Assembly (NCBI GenBank): GCA_024276425.1
Contig: JAJRXF010000095.1
Location: 20,207 to 84,206 of the forward strand
Origin: Actinomycetes bacterium
GTDB taxonomy: Bacteria > Actinomycetota > Acidimicrobiia > Acidimicrobiales > SZUA-35
Reading direction: 5' to 3'
Length of the DNA: 64,000 bases
Position numbers and translations under genes: made by a program. Under the pieces are notes generated by a model, which searched no databases, was not told where the DNA came from, and was given only the letters and a program-made list of their open reading frames with translations. Below are positions 50,839 to 59,335 of this stretch, in pieces. Each line of letters opens with the position of its first letter. Position 1 is the first letter of the stretch.

Positions 50839-52985
50839 TGGGAACTCTCGAGGACTAGGTGGCCAAGTGGGTGCACGGTAGCGGAGTAACGAGACGTGAT
50901 GACCGTGGCGGTATCGGTCTCAACAACAACACAGGGGCCTTGGAGCACCGCACCGCTCTCAAGCTCAGCACGGTCATAGACCGGAGCCGAGACCGTTTCG
51001 CCGCTGGCCGAATCAACCAAGAGCCTGCTGGCCGTTGGGGCGGGGACACCCGAACTTAAAGATCCAAGATCTAGCTCGTTCAGCCCGACACCGCTGTCGT
51101 CTCCCTCCACCGCATCGGGTTCGGTGCTTATGACCAATACCCAGCTCAATATCTCGACGTCCAGATCGGGGATAGACCGCTCATACAGTCGGTTGTAGCT
51201 GTCGAGGAAAGCCTCACGAAGCACGCCAGGAGTGGAATCATCCAACCTAGTGGCTTCGATTTTGACCGGAAGTTCAACCCCAACCTCATGACCTTGGCCA
51301 ACGTAGCGCATATACGCCAACCGGGTCTCCACCAGCGGGCGACCAACCGCTCCGGGCTCGACCACGATGTGGGCCTCTCGCCGCATCTCCTCCAGCAACT
51401 CATTGCAGGCCAGTGCATTAAGATCACTCAGACGCTGATAGTAACTTCGGGTTACCTCATAGGCCACCGGCGCTCGCAAAAAACCAAGGGCCGAGCCAAC
51501 ACCGGCACCGGGAGGAATGATCACTCGGTCCATGTTTAGCTTCTCGCCAATGCGGGCGGCATGAAGCGGCGCGGCACCGCCAAAGGCAATGAGGGTCCTA
51601 GCCTCAATAGTCTCTCCGGACTCAATGGCATGAACTCGAGCCGCGTTGGCCATGTTCTCATCAACCATCTCCGACACTCCCAACGCCGAGGCACTGGCGT
51701 CAAGGTCAAGATGGCTTCCGACCGCACCAACCAGAGCAACCTCAGCCGCCGCTTGATCTAAGGTCATCGAGCCCCCGGCAAAATTCTGCGGATCAATTCG
51801 GCCCAACACGACATCGGCATCAGTCACGGTCGGCTCCCGACCGCCCCGACCATAGGCCGCTGGGCCAGGGTCAGATCCGGCACTGTGAGGACCAACAGCT
51901 ATGCGACCTAGCGCATCGACGCTGGCGATCGAACCTCCACCCGCCCCGATCTCGACCATCTCAATAACGGGAATCCGCAGCGGCAGGCCGCTGCCCTTCA
52001 TGAACCGATAAATCCGGGCTACTTCAAAACTACGGGAAGTCTGAGGCATTCCATCATCAATCAGACAAAGTTTCGCTGTCGTGCCACCCATGTCATAGGA
52101 CACAACCTCACTCAGATCGAGTTGACGAGCAATGTGACCAGCGAAGATCGCCCCACCAGCGGGACCAGACTCGACCAACCGGACCGGAAAACGGCGTGCG
52201 GTATCCAACGTGGTTATGCCGCCACCAGAGAGCATCAAAAACAAGGGACACGCCAAGCCGATCCGGCGAAGTTCGGCCTCCAGCCGAGTGAGATGTCGAG
52301 AGATGAGCGGCTGTACGTAGGCATTCGCACAGGTGGTTGAGATCCGCTCGTACTCTCGCATTTCGGGTGAGACTTCACTCGATATCGAGATCTCTACCTC
52401 AGCAAGTAGGGGGGCAAGGATCTCACGGGCACGACACTCATGGTCGTTGTTGATGTAACTATGCAGGAATCCGATGGCCACACTCTGAACCTCGGCCTGA
52501 CGAAAAATGTCAGCTGCACGACGAAGCGCACCCTCATCTAGCTCAACGAGAACCTCCCCCTTCACGTTGATTCTCTCGGGGATCGGGATCCGCAGCCGTC
52601 GAGGAACGAGTGGTTCGGGAAGATCGATGTTGAGGTCGTACTGCTCATATCGGCTCTCATTGCGAATGGCCAAAGTGTCGCGAAAGCCCTCCGTCGTCAC
52701 CAGACCAACCGGGGCCCCCTTCCGCTCGATCAATAGGTTCGTAGCCAGGGTGGTTCCATACACCAGGGTGGTGACCTGAGTCGGCTCAATTCCGGCCGAT
52801 CGAAGGACCTCAGCGACGCCAAGAACAACGCCGCGATCGGGTGCATCATGCGTCGTGAGAGTCTTGGTGACCGTTGTTGTCCGCCCTGGTCCGCGACCCT
52901 GTTCAAGGGCAACGTCGGTGAAGGTTCCGCCAATATCAACCCCGATACGAACTTCGCGTATGTCCGCCGGCGTCACAACGGGCAT
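50835..52985 (-). CDS. hyuA: Hydantoinase/oxoprolinase subunit A (HyuA)
   Basis: 716 residues with an acetokinase/hsp70-like ATPase fold: RIGVDIGGTFTDVALE near residue 11, TTLATNLLIERKGAPVGLVTT (about 80), SSEVSPEMREYERISTTCANAYV, ESGPAGGAIFAG (about 270) and SYDMGGTTAKLCL (about 288). The C-terminal part is the hydantoinase_A domain. This subunit binds ATP and works with HyuB, which overlaps it by four bases. Substrates in the family include N-methylhydantoin (creatinine breakdown) and 5-oxoproline; the presence of an amine oxidase in the operon favours the N-methyl type, by inference. Confidence 0.92.
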   Translation of the reverse strand: MPVVTPADIREVRIGVDIGGTFTDVALEQGRGPGRTTTVTKTLTTHDAPDRGVVLGVAEVLRSAGIEPTQVTTLVYGTTLATNLLIERKGAPVGLVTTEGFRDTLAIRNESRYEQYDLNIDLPEPLVPRRLRIPIPERINVKGEVLVELDEGALRRAADIFRQAEVQSVAIGFLHSYINNDHECRAREILAPLLAEVEISISSEVSPEMREYERISTTCANAYVQPLISRHLTRLEAELRRIGLACPLFLMLSGGGITTLDTARRFPVRLVESGPAGGAIFAGHIARQLDLSEVVSYDMGGTTAKLCLIDDGMPQTSRSFEVARIYRFMKGSGLPLRIPVIEMVEIGAGGGSIASVDALGRIAVGPHSAGSDPGPAAYGRGGREPTVTDADVVLGRIDPQNFAGGSMTLDQAAAEVALVGAVGSHLDLDASASALGVSEMVDENMANAARVHAIESGETIEARTLIAFGGAAPLHAARIGEKLNMDRVIIPPGAGVGSALGFLRAPVAYEVTRSYYQRLSDLNALACNELLEEMRREAHIVVEPGAVGRPLVETRLAYMRYVGQGHEVGVELPVKIEATRLDDSTPGVLREAFLDSYNRLYERSIPDLDVEILSWVLVISTEPDAVEGDDSGVGLNELDLGSLSSGVPAPTASRLLVDSASGETVSAPVYDRAELESGAVLQGPCVVVETDTATVITSRYSATVHPLGHLVLESSQ

Positions 52986-53015
52986 CCTTGGATAGTCATC
53001 AACGTTCCCTGCTCA

Positions 53016-53915
53016 CTAGTGTTGCTCGTCAGTGTTGCTCGTCAGTGCCCGCATCACCACCTTGTGTACCGGTCGGGCAGTCGAAGAAGAGCGGGCAATA
53101 ACCAGAATCTCGCGACAAATTGGTTCGCCAGCCACCTCGCGGATCACCACCCCTTCGGGTGGAGGGTCAGCGGAGAATGGGGGATGCAATGCGACTCCGA
53201 AACCATCAGCCACATAACGCTGCATCAGGAAGATGTCATCGGTTTCCCAGCGGACTCGGGGCTCGAAACCCGCCGTAGTGCAAGCCGCCCTGACCGCCCC
53301 TGCATAGGAAGTAAAAGCAGGCGAGCTAATCCAGTTGGCGTCGGCCAACTCGCCAAGTTCGACTGGTCCGGCAGGCAACTTCATGGTTGAGGGTACAAAA
53401 AGCTGCATTGCGTCACGCCCGAGCGAGGTGGCTTGCAGCCCGTCCGGAATGGTCCAAGGCTGTCCGTCGAATACCTCGATCACTGCTAGGTCGACCGCAT
53501 GACTCTGGAGTTGGCGAAGGCTTGTGAGCGGGTCCTGGTCAATAACAGAAAGCTCAAGCTTTGGATGTTCATTCTGGAGCGCAAGAATGGCATGGCGAAC
53601 CAGAGATAGGGCTGCGGTTGGAATCGAGGAGATACGGAACCGCCCAGTCGTGTCGGCTCCGGCCTCCTCAGCTACCGCTTTGGCCGCCTCAAGGGTGGCG
53701 ACAAGCTCACCTCCTAGCTGGGCTAGCCGGAACCCAAGGTCGGTCAGCACAACCCCTCGCCCCTCGGCTTGAAGAAGATCAGCTCCAACGGCTCCCTCGA
53801 GCACTCCGAGTTGCTGAGAAACTGCCGAGGGGGTGACTCCCAGTCGCTGTGCGGCCGCCGCCAGCGTGCCGACTTGAGAAACTAACCAAAGAGTTCGGAG
53901 CCGCTCGAAGTTCAT
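53016..53915 (-). CDS. LysR-family transcriptional regulator
   Basis: 299 residues. N-terminal HTH (LRTLWLVSQVGTLAAAAQRLG then VTPSAVSQQLGVLEGAVGA), then two periplasmic-binding-like lobes. It sits inside a five-gene minus-strand run, three bases after the oxidase and 30 bases before hyuA, rather than divergent from its targets as is usual for LysR genes. The C-terminus (TSNTDEQH) overlaps a 13-bp tandem duplication that probably changed the last residues. The effector is unknown; the operon's own substrate is likely. Confidence 0.9.
   Translation of the reverse strand: MNFERLRTLWLVSQVGTLAAAAQRLGVTPSAVSQQLGVLEGAVGADLLQAEGRGVVLTDLGFRLAQLGGELVATLEAAKAVAEEAGADTTGRFRISSIPTAALSLVRHAILALQNEHPKLELSVIDQDPLTSLRQLQSHAVDLAVIEVFDGQPWTIPDGLQATSLGRDAMQLFVPSTMKLPAGPVELGELADANWISSPAFTSYAGAVRAACTTAGFEPRVRWETDDIFLMQRYVADGFGVALHPPFSADPPPEGVVIREVAGEPICREILVIARSSSTARPVHKVVMRALTSNTDEQH
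53018..53043. repeat. 13-bp tandem duplication at the LysR 3' end
   Basis: Two exact 13-base copies at the end of the LysR gene. The unit is not a multiple of three, so the duplication shifted the reading frame and rewrote the last few residues and the stop. Confidence 0.85.
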
Positions 53916-53918
53916 GAA

Positions 53919-55109
53919 CTAGATAATGTTCGTCTCAACAACAGGTTCGCCAAGGAGAATCCGTTCGTATCCGAGTGGAGACAGATCAAGCGTCTGGTAT
54001 GAGCCATCGAAAATCAGTTCGCTCAGGCCACGACCAACCGCCGGAGCCTGCTGGAGTCCATGACCACTGAAGCCATTGCAGAAGAAGAAACCATTGATTG
54101 GGCTGGATCCAACCACCATATTGTGATCGAGGGTGTTGTAGGCGTAGTGGCCTCCCCATGATGACGTCACACGGATCTCATCGAACTGCGGAATCCGCTT
54201 GGCTAGCGCGGGCCAGATCTTGTCTTCAAACTCTTCGTTGCGGGCGCGGGTGTCCTCTGGGTCGACGGCAACGTCAGACTGGGGCTCAGTTCCGCTGAGA
54301 AACTGTTTGCCCTCACGCCGGACGTGGACTCCGCTGGTATCGATGGTCAGGGGAAAGATCTGGTCGATCGACGTACGGCATTCGAACACGAAACTCGTTC
54401 TGATGCGAGCCTCGACTGGAATCTGAAGTCCAACCATTTGAGCTACCTGGTTGGCCCGGACGCCCGCACAATTTACAACTTGAGAACAAGGCAAGACAGC
54501 TCCCGAAGCCAAACTTACCGACGATATCGAACCTTGGGTTAGCCCGATCCCGATCACCCGATCAGTCCCATAGGTAACTCCATTGGCCCGTGCCCGCTGC
54601 TTGAACCCACTCATGAATGCCCAAGGGTCAAACGTTCCTTCTCTCGACCCCAAGCTGGCTGCTACAAGACCATCGAGGTTGAGGTACGGAAAACGTCCGG
54701 CCAGTTCATCGATCTCGAGAAGTTCGACACTCGCACCACAAGAGCGTTGCACCGCATGACTCTGGCGGAACCCTTCAAGTCGATCTTCGTCGATAAGAAA
54801 GAGGTAGCCGGTGTCGACAAAACCAAGTTCTGGCGATTGGCCATCCACCTCAACCCACTCGTGCCAGTTCTCGATGACCTCCAGACCAAACTGGGAGACC
54901 AGCACATTGAGCGGGGTGGAGAACTGCTGTCGAATACTGCCACCTGACAAGGGAGTGGAGGCCTTCTCATAGGTCGGGTCGGCTTCAATGACCAAGACCG
55001 AATGGTCCACATTTTCCCTCCGGGCTCGCTCAGAAAGAAAGTAGGCCAGAGAGCTTCCCATCACGGCTCCACCAATGACGATGGTGTCGTAGTGAGCAGA
55101 TCTGGTCAC
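53919..55109 (-). CDS. FAD-dependent amine/amino-acid oxidase (DAO fold, sarcosine-oxidase-like)
   Basis: 396 residues. The dinucleotide loop is IVIGGAVMGSSLAYFL: GxAxxG rather than GxGxxG, a mild variation. Further features are SGGSIRQQFSTPLNV (FAD/substrate loop, about residue 55), VNCAGVRANQVAQMVG (about 215), and the C-terminal FCNGFSGHGLQQAPAVGRGLSE (about 345), whose GFSGHG is typical of sarcosine-oxidase-like and FOXRED-like enzymes. It should oxidise an N-alkyl amino acid or related amine. The gene overlaps the SDR gene by four bases. Confidence 0.88.
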   Translation of the reverse strand: MTRSAHYDTIVIGGAVMGSSLAYFLSERARRENVDHSVLVIEADPTYEKASTPLSGGSIRQQFSTPLNVLVSQFGLEVIENWHEWVEVDGQSPELGFVDTGYLFLIDEDRLEGFRQSHAVQRSCGASVELLEIDELAGRFPYLNLDGLVAASLGSREGTFDPWAFMSGFKQRARANGVTYGTDRVIGIGLTQGSISSVSLASGAVLPCSQVVNCAGVRANQVAQMVGLQIPVEARIRTSFVFECRTSIDQIFPLTIDTSGVHVRREGKQFLSGTEPQSDVAVDPEDTRARNEEFEDKIWPALAKRIPQFDEIRVTSSWGGHYAYNTLDHNMVVGSSPINGFFFCNGFSGHGLQQAPAVGRGLSELIFDGSYQTLDLSPLGYERILLGEPVVETNII

Positions 55110-55924
55110 TCAAGCCTCCCGAGCTTCGGGAAGCCAGACGGAGGCATGATGTCAACTGTGGCCGAGCGCTGCTGAGCCAACATCCCACCATCGACCCGAA
55201 GCACTTCACCAGTGACATAGTCGGCATCGTCACTGGCCAAGAAGACGGCTGGGCCAGTCATGTCCGCGGGCTCCCCAATCCGTCCAAGAGGAACGTTCTG
55301 CCCTCGGTAGACTCGCTCATTCTGATCAAGATCAGTGGTATCAATCGAACCTGGTGTCAGAGCATTAACCCGAACGCCATAGGGGCCAAGGTCAAGAGCG
55401 AGTGCTCGGGTGAACGCCTCGATTCCCCCCTTTGAAGCGTCATAAGAGGTGAAGGATCGGTGAGCTCGTGTTGCACCCCCCGACGACATGTTGATGATCG
55501 AGCCTGCACCCGCCTCGACCATGATGTGAGCCGCTCGCTTACAGGTCAGGAAGGCCCCGGTCAGATTGACATCGATAATGCGACGCCACCACGCCTCGTC
55601 CGCCTCAAGAAAATGAAGCATGGGTGAAACAATTCCAGCATTGTTCACCAGGATGTCGACCTGACCGTACTCCGCCAGAGTCAGATCGAATACGGAATCA
55701 ACTTCGGTTCTGATAGAAACGTCGGCCTGAGCCGACTTTGCTGTATAACCCAGGGAGACCAGCGTTGTAGCTACGGCCTCCGCCGTGGCGCCATCGAGAT
55801 CGTTGATGACCACGCTGGCTCCTTCTGCCGCATACCTTTCGGCAATCGCTCGGCCGATGCCCCGGCCAGCACCGGTGACGATGGCAACCTTGCCATCCAG
55901 CCTCGGACCCTTCGCTTCGCTCAT
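55106..55924 (-). CDS. Short-chain dehydrogenase/reductase
   Basis: 272 residues with the classical SDR features: cofactor loop [17 protein letters not shown] (about residue 17), NNAGIVSPM (about 92), catalytic [21 protein letters not shown] containing Ser and YxxxK (about 145-165), and DGGMLAQQ near the C-terminus (PGSIDTT in between). It is the first gene of the operon, with AGGAGG six bases before ATG. It would interconvert an alcohol and ketone upstream of the oxidase or hydantoinase step; the substrate is not known. Confidence 0.92.
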   Translation of the reverse strand: MSEAKGPRLDGKVAIVTGAGRGIGRAIAERYAAEGASVVINDLDGATAEAVATTLVSLGYTAKSAQADVSIRTEVDSVFDLTLAEYGQVDILVNNAGIVSPMLHFLEADEAWWRRIIDVNLTGAFLTCKRAAHIMVEAGAGSIINMSSGGATRAHRSFTSYDASKGGIEAFTRALALDLGPYGVRVNALTPGSIDTTDLDQNERVYRGQNVPLGRIGEPADMTGPAVFLASDDADYVTGEVLRVDGGMLAQQRSATVDIMPPSGFPKLGRLE

Positions 55925-56019
55925 TGTGAACCTCCTGAAGGGCGCCTCACCGTGGGTGCCAAGACCGTTAAATAGTGATCCCGATTAATCTATCAAATCC
56001 AATTTCATTAGTCCATGTG

Positions 56020-56706
56020 ATGAAAGGAGTACCACTTTCCATCACTGCTCTTCCCGTCCGTGACCTCTACCCGAGTAGAGTTCTAGCGATGAGTGCCGAG
56101 TTGACGCACGAACTGAACAACCTTCTGACCATCATCAGAAGCTCAGCCACCCTGCTTGGCCAAGGGTTGCCAACCGATGACCCAGGCCAGGAATATGTCA
56201 AAGCAATCACCGATGCGGTTAACCAAGCCGCCTTTCTCACCGCACAGTTGCCATCAGGCGCCGTTTCCGGTGCCAAGGATGCTCCACACCAACCATTCCC
56301 AACAGACTCCGGTGGAGGTGCAACCAATGGAGCAGAAACCGTCTTGCTGGTTGAGGACGAGCAGGATGTTCGCCAAGCCAGCGTCCAGGCCCTATCCCAT
56401 CTTGGCTACCGGCTACATAGCGCTCACCATCCCGAGGAGGCCTTGACCGTGGTCGAGAAGTTGGCTCAGAGAGACGAGACAATCGACCTGCTGATTACCG
56501 ATATCACCCTCCCAGGAATGTCTGGTTATACCTTGGCCCAGGAACTCCAAACCCGCCAACCCTCACTTGCTGTTCTGTACTTCAGTGGGCACAGCCGAGA
56601 GTCCCTGGCCGATGAACTGGTCAACGGACACTTTCTACCAAAGCCCTTTACCTTGGAGAACCTGGCCAAATCGGTCCGACGAGCACTCGACAAATCACCG
56701 GAATAG
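56020..56706 (+). CDS. HisKA-REC fusion lacking the kinase ATPase domain
   Basis: 228 residues from ATG at 56020; GTG at 55975 and ATG at 56089 (seven bases after TAGAGT) are alternatives. Residues about 20-75 are a dimerisation/phosphoacceptor helix pair (AMSAELTHELNNLLTIIRSS), with the His in the ELNN H-box. After a Gly/Ser linker comes a receiver domain: VLLVEDEQDVRQASVQALSHLG, phosphoacceptor Asp in LLITDITLPGMSG, Thr/Ser switch and Lys in LPKPF. The usual HATPase_c domain between them is missing. It cannot phosphorylate itself; it might act as a phosphorelay or a decoy for another kinase. The thioesterase gene follows 13 bases later. Confidence 0.82.
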   Translation: MKGVPLSITALPVRDLYPSRVLAMSAELTHELNNLLTIIRSSATLLGQGLPTDDPGQEYVKAITDAVNQAAFLTAQLPSGAVSGAKDAPHQPFPTDSGGGATNGAETVLLVEDEQDVRQASVQALSHLGYRLHSAHHPEEALTVVEKLAQRDETIDLLITDITLPGMSGYTLAQELQTRQPSLAVLYFSGHSRESLADELVNGHFLPKPFTLENLAKSVRRALDKSPE

Positions 56707-56719
56707 ACGGAGCCCGACA

Positions 56720-57118
56720 ATGACCAATACCTATGGAAGCTTCGCCCTCAAGGATTTCTTGAGAATGTCGGTCCAGGAATCGTCAAGCGGTTCGGGATCA
56801 ACAACAATTCAGATCGGAACCGAGCACCTCAACCCAAACGGGGTCATACACGGTGGGGTCCTGTTCACGATGATCGACACTGCCATGGGAAAAGCCTCCA
56901 TGAGCGTGCTCGACGATGGTCAATTCTGCGCCTCAGTCGAGGTCCAGTTGCGCTTTATCCGGCCCGCATCGGAGGGCCAGCTCACGGCCGTGGCCAACGT
57001 TGTCAAGCGGGGGCGAAGTATCCTTCACCTTGAGGGCCACATCACTGGCCCCGACGCTCGACTAGTAGCCAGCGCCACCGGGACATTCACCGTCATCTCC
57101 TTCGATCCCCCGGGTTGA
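56720..57118 (+). CDS. Hotdog-fold thioesterase (PaaI type)
   Basis: 132 residues. The PaaI signature HLNPNGVIHGGVLFTMIDTAMG (about 38-59; here split as LNPNGVIHGG and LFTMIDTAMG) includes the catalytic-helix Asp and the HGG turn. This family hydrolyses acyl-CoAs, often phenylacetyl or hydroxyphenylacetyl CoA. The ATG at 56720 is 13 bases after the HisKA-REC gene. Several acyl-CoA dehydrogenases in the window make an overflow or recycling role plausible. Confidence 0.88.
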   Translation: MTNTYGSFALKDFLRMSVQESSSGSGSTTIQIGTEHLNPNGVIHGGVLFTMIDTAMGKASMSVLDDGQFCASVEVQLRFIRPASEGQLTAVANVVKRGRSILHLEGHITGPDARLVASATGTFTVISFDPPG

Positions 57119-57219
57119 TTGGAACCACTCGGAACCCCAAGGCGTCTAAGAACTTGCAGCAGTTCATATCCGGCCTACCGAAACCGATATGGACCAGGTA
57201 AGAACGAGAGAGGGAAGCC

Positions 57220-58068
57220 GTGAAAGTTCATCGTCCAACCGTACTGATACCAGTCCTGGTGTCCACCGCTTTGTTGGCATCGGCCTGTGGTAGCAGCGAC
57301 TCTGGGGCGACGAGCCCCACCACCTCAAGTGAGCCACCGGCCGCCTTGGTGGAGCCAGAGTCACCCGTTGTAACCGAACGGCCTCCGACCACCCAGCCCG
57401 CAACCTCATCCACCAAGGCTGATCCCGAAGAAACCACAACATCAACATCGGAAACCACGACAACCAACCCCGGTAGCGCACTGGACTTCTACCCACCAAT
57501 CGGAACGGAGTTCACCGTTGTTGGGGTGCGTTGGGACGACGATCTCAACTTCCGATCTGGCCCAGGAACCAGCAACGATGTGCTAGCCAACGTCGTTTCG
57601 TTGACCAACGAACACACCATTGTCGGCCTTGGGCAGGCTTGGCAGTTGGAAAATTCAATTTGGTGGAAAGTCAGTGTCGATGGCACCGAGGCCTGGGCCA
57701 GCCAGCGATACCTCGCTGCACCGGGTCTCCAAGACAGCGTGTTTGATGAGGTCGCGGCCCAGCTTGGGATCCTCAAGTTCGAGACATTGCAGGATATGGC
57801 TGACGCCGTGGCCGCCACGAGAGAGACCGGTGGACCCGAACCTCGAGTTGTCGTGGTCGGAGAGCCACTGGTATTTGAGACCGGCGGCATCATCACCATT
57901 GATGTCCTTGACTATGGAGATGACGCGCTGAAAGGCGAACGGCTACGACTCGAGGCCGCCGCCGCCCTCGGCGAAGGCGACGACCCCGTCGTTGAATTCT
58001 TCGTGCTCGAAGGCGTCGAGCGCACCATCTTGTGCCAGCGAGGAGTTTCCGGCGGGTTGTGCACCTAG
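57220..58068 (+). CDS. SH3-domain lipoprotein
   Basis: 282 residues from GTG with GAGAGGGAAG before it. Signal peptide VLIPVLVSTALLASAC gives lipobox ASAC at about residue 23. A 65-residue Thr/Ser/Pro-rich tether follows, then a bacterial SH3 (SH3b) domain, LNFRSGPGTSNDVLANVVSL (about 108-127), with WWKVSVDGTEAWASQRYL. The C-terminal 100 residues show no known family. SH3b domains bind peptidoglycan or metal/ligands at the cell surface, so an envelope role is likely. Confidence 0.82.
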   Translation: MKVHRPTVLIPVLVSTALLASACGSSDSGATSPTTSSEPPAALVEPESPVVTERPPTTQPATSSTKADPEETTTSTSETTTTNPGSALDFYPPIGTEFTVVGVRWDDDLNFRSGPGTSNDVLANVVSLTNEHTIVGLGQAWQLENSIWWKVSVDGTEAWASQRYLAAPGLQDSVFDEVAAQLGILKFETLQDMADAVAATRETGGPEPRVVVVGEPLVFETGGIITIDVLDYGDDALKGERLRLEAAAALGEGDDPVVEFFVLEGVERTILCQRGVSGGLCT

Positions 58069-58099
58069 GCCACACATCTCGTCCAGAGCTTTAGCCCAC

Positions 58100-59335
58100 T
58101 CAGATCGGCAAGTTTCCGGTCGCCGGAGCGGTCGAGCCGAAGTCCTTGTACGCGGCAATCGTTCGTTGGGCAATCCTCATCTGATGGACCTCGTCGGCAC
58201 CATCAGCGAATCGAGCCCAGCGGGCGTGTTGATACATGTTGGCCAGCGGTGTGTCAGTCGAATAGCCAAGAGCACCGTGCACCTGGATGGAACGGTCAAC
58301 TATTCGTCCAAGGGCATTGGCGACAAAGTGTTTGGCCATCGAAACCTCCGACTTGAAGTCCTCTCCCGCATCGATTTTGGAGGCAGCGTGTAGAACCATC
58401 AGCTTCGACTGATAGAGCTCCATGGTCGAGTCGGCAATCATCCATTGGATACCCTGCTTCTCAGCCAGAATCGAACCGTGACTGTAACGATCGAGCGAAC
58501 GGGCCACCATCATGTCCAAAGCAGTCTCGGCCTGAGCGATCCAGCGCATGTAGTGGGCAAGTCTTGCTGGTCCGAGCCGATACTGGCCAAGCAGGTGTCC
58601 TTGCCCACGGCCACCAAGCATCTGGCGCCCGTGAACCCGCAGATCCTCGATCATGATCTCGCTGTGGCCGGTACCCCCATGCATCGTTTCGATCTCGCGA
58701 ATCTCATTCCAGCCCTCGCTCGGCAAATCAATGATGAACGCGGTGTTGGCGGCCTGAGGAAGGTCCGGGTCGTCCTCGGTCCGACATATCAAGATGGCAA
58801 ACTTGGCTCGGTTAGCATTGGAGATGAACCACTTGTGGCCATTGATAACCCATTCCTCTCCGTCCTGATATGCCGAGGTGCGAATCAGGGTCGGGTCTGA
58901 GCCAGCAACTTCGGGTTCGGTCATGGCGAAACATGACCAAGTCGTTCCCTCACAAAGCGGACGGAGATAGGCCTCCTTCTGCTCGTCGGTGGCCCAATGA
59001 AGAAGGGTGTGCATATTTCCCTCATCGGGGGCCTGACAGTTGAGGACCCAGGGCCCGATTCGACTCTTGGCTGCCTCGGCCTGGACCATAGCCAATTCAA
59101 CATGACCGAGTCCCATTCCGCCCCACTCGGTCGGCATGTGAGGCAACCAGAGACCATCGGCAAAGGCCAGCTTGCGAAGGGCAATGAGGGCCTTGATGTA
59201 GGCCCCGCGGTCGGTCTCAGAAACTCGGTCCTGCTCGAGTCGCGCTTCTTCGGGCGCCACGACCTCGGAGATGAAGGTCCGGACTCGGGACCGAATCTGT
59301 TCACGTTCAGGGGTTAGGGTGAAACCAATGACCAT
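58100..59335 (-). CDS. Acyl-CoA dehydrogenase
   Basis: 411 residues. The N-terminal helices (TPEREQIRSRVRTFISEVV) are followed by CFAMTEPEVAGSDPTLIRTS (flavin-binding, about residue 135), WVINGHKWFISNANRAK (about 160) and DRSIQVHGALGYSTDTPLANMYQHAR (about 360), the family pattern of medium/branched acyl-CoA dehydrogenases and phosphotransferase-linked ACAD10-like enzymes. The start overlaps the decarboxylase gene by 29 bases, so the two are co-transcribed. Confidence 0.9.
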   Translation of the reverse strand: MVIGFTLTPEREQIRSRVRTFISEVVAPEEARLEQDRVSETDRGAYIKALIALRKLAFADGLWLPHMPTEWGGMGLGHVELAMVQAEAAKSRIGPWVLNCQAPDEGNMHTLLHWATDEQKEAYLRPLCEGTTWSCFAMTEPEVAGSDPTLIRTSAYQDGEEWVINGHKWFISNANRAKFAILICRTEDDPDLPQAANTAFIIDLPSEGWNEIREIETMHGGTGHSEIMIEDLRVHGRQMLGGRGQGHLLGQYRLGPARLAHYMRWIAQAETALDMMVARSLDRYSHGSILAEKQGIQWMIADSTMELYQSKLMVLHAASKIDAGEDFKSEVSMAKHFVANALGRIVDRSIQVHGALGYSTDTPLANMYQHARWARFADGADEVHQMRIAQRTIAAYKDFGSTAPATGNLPI

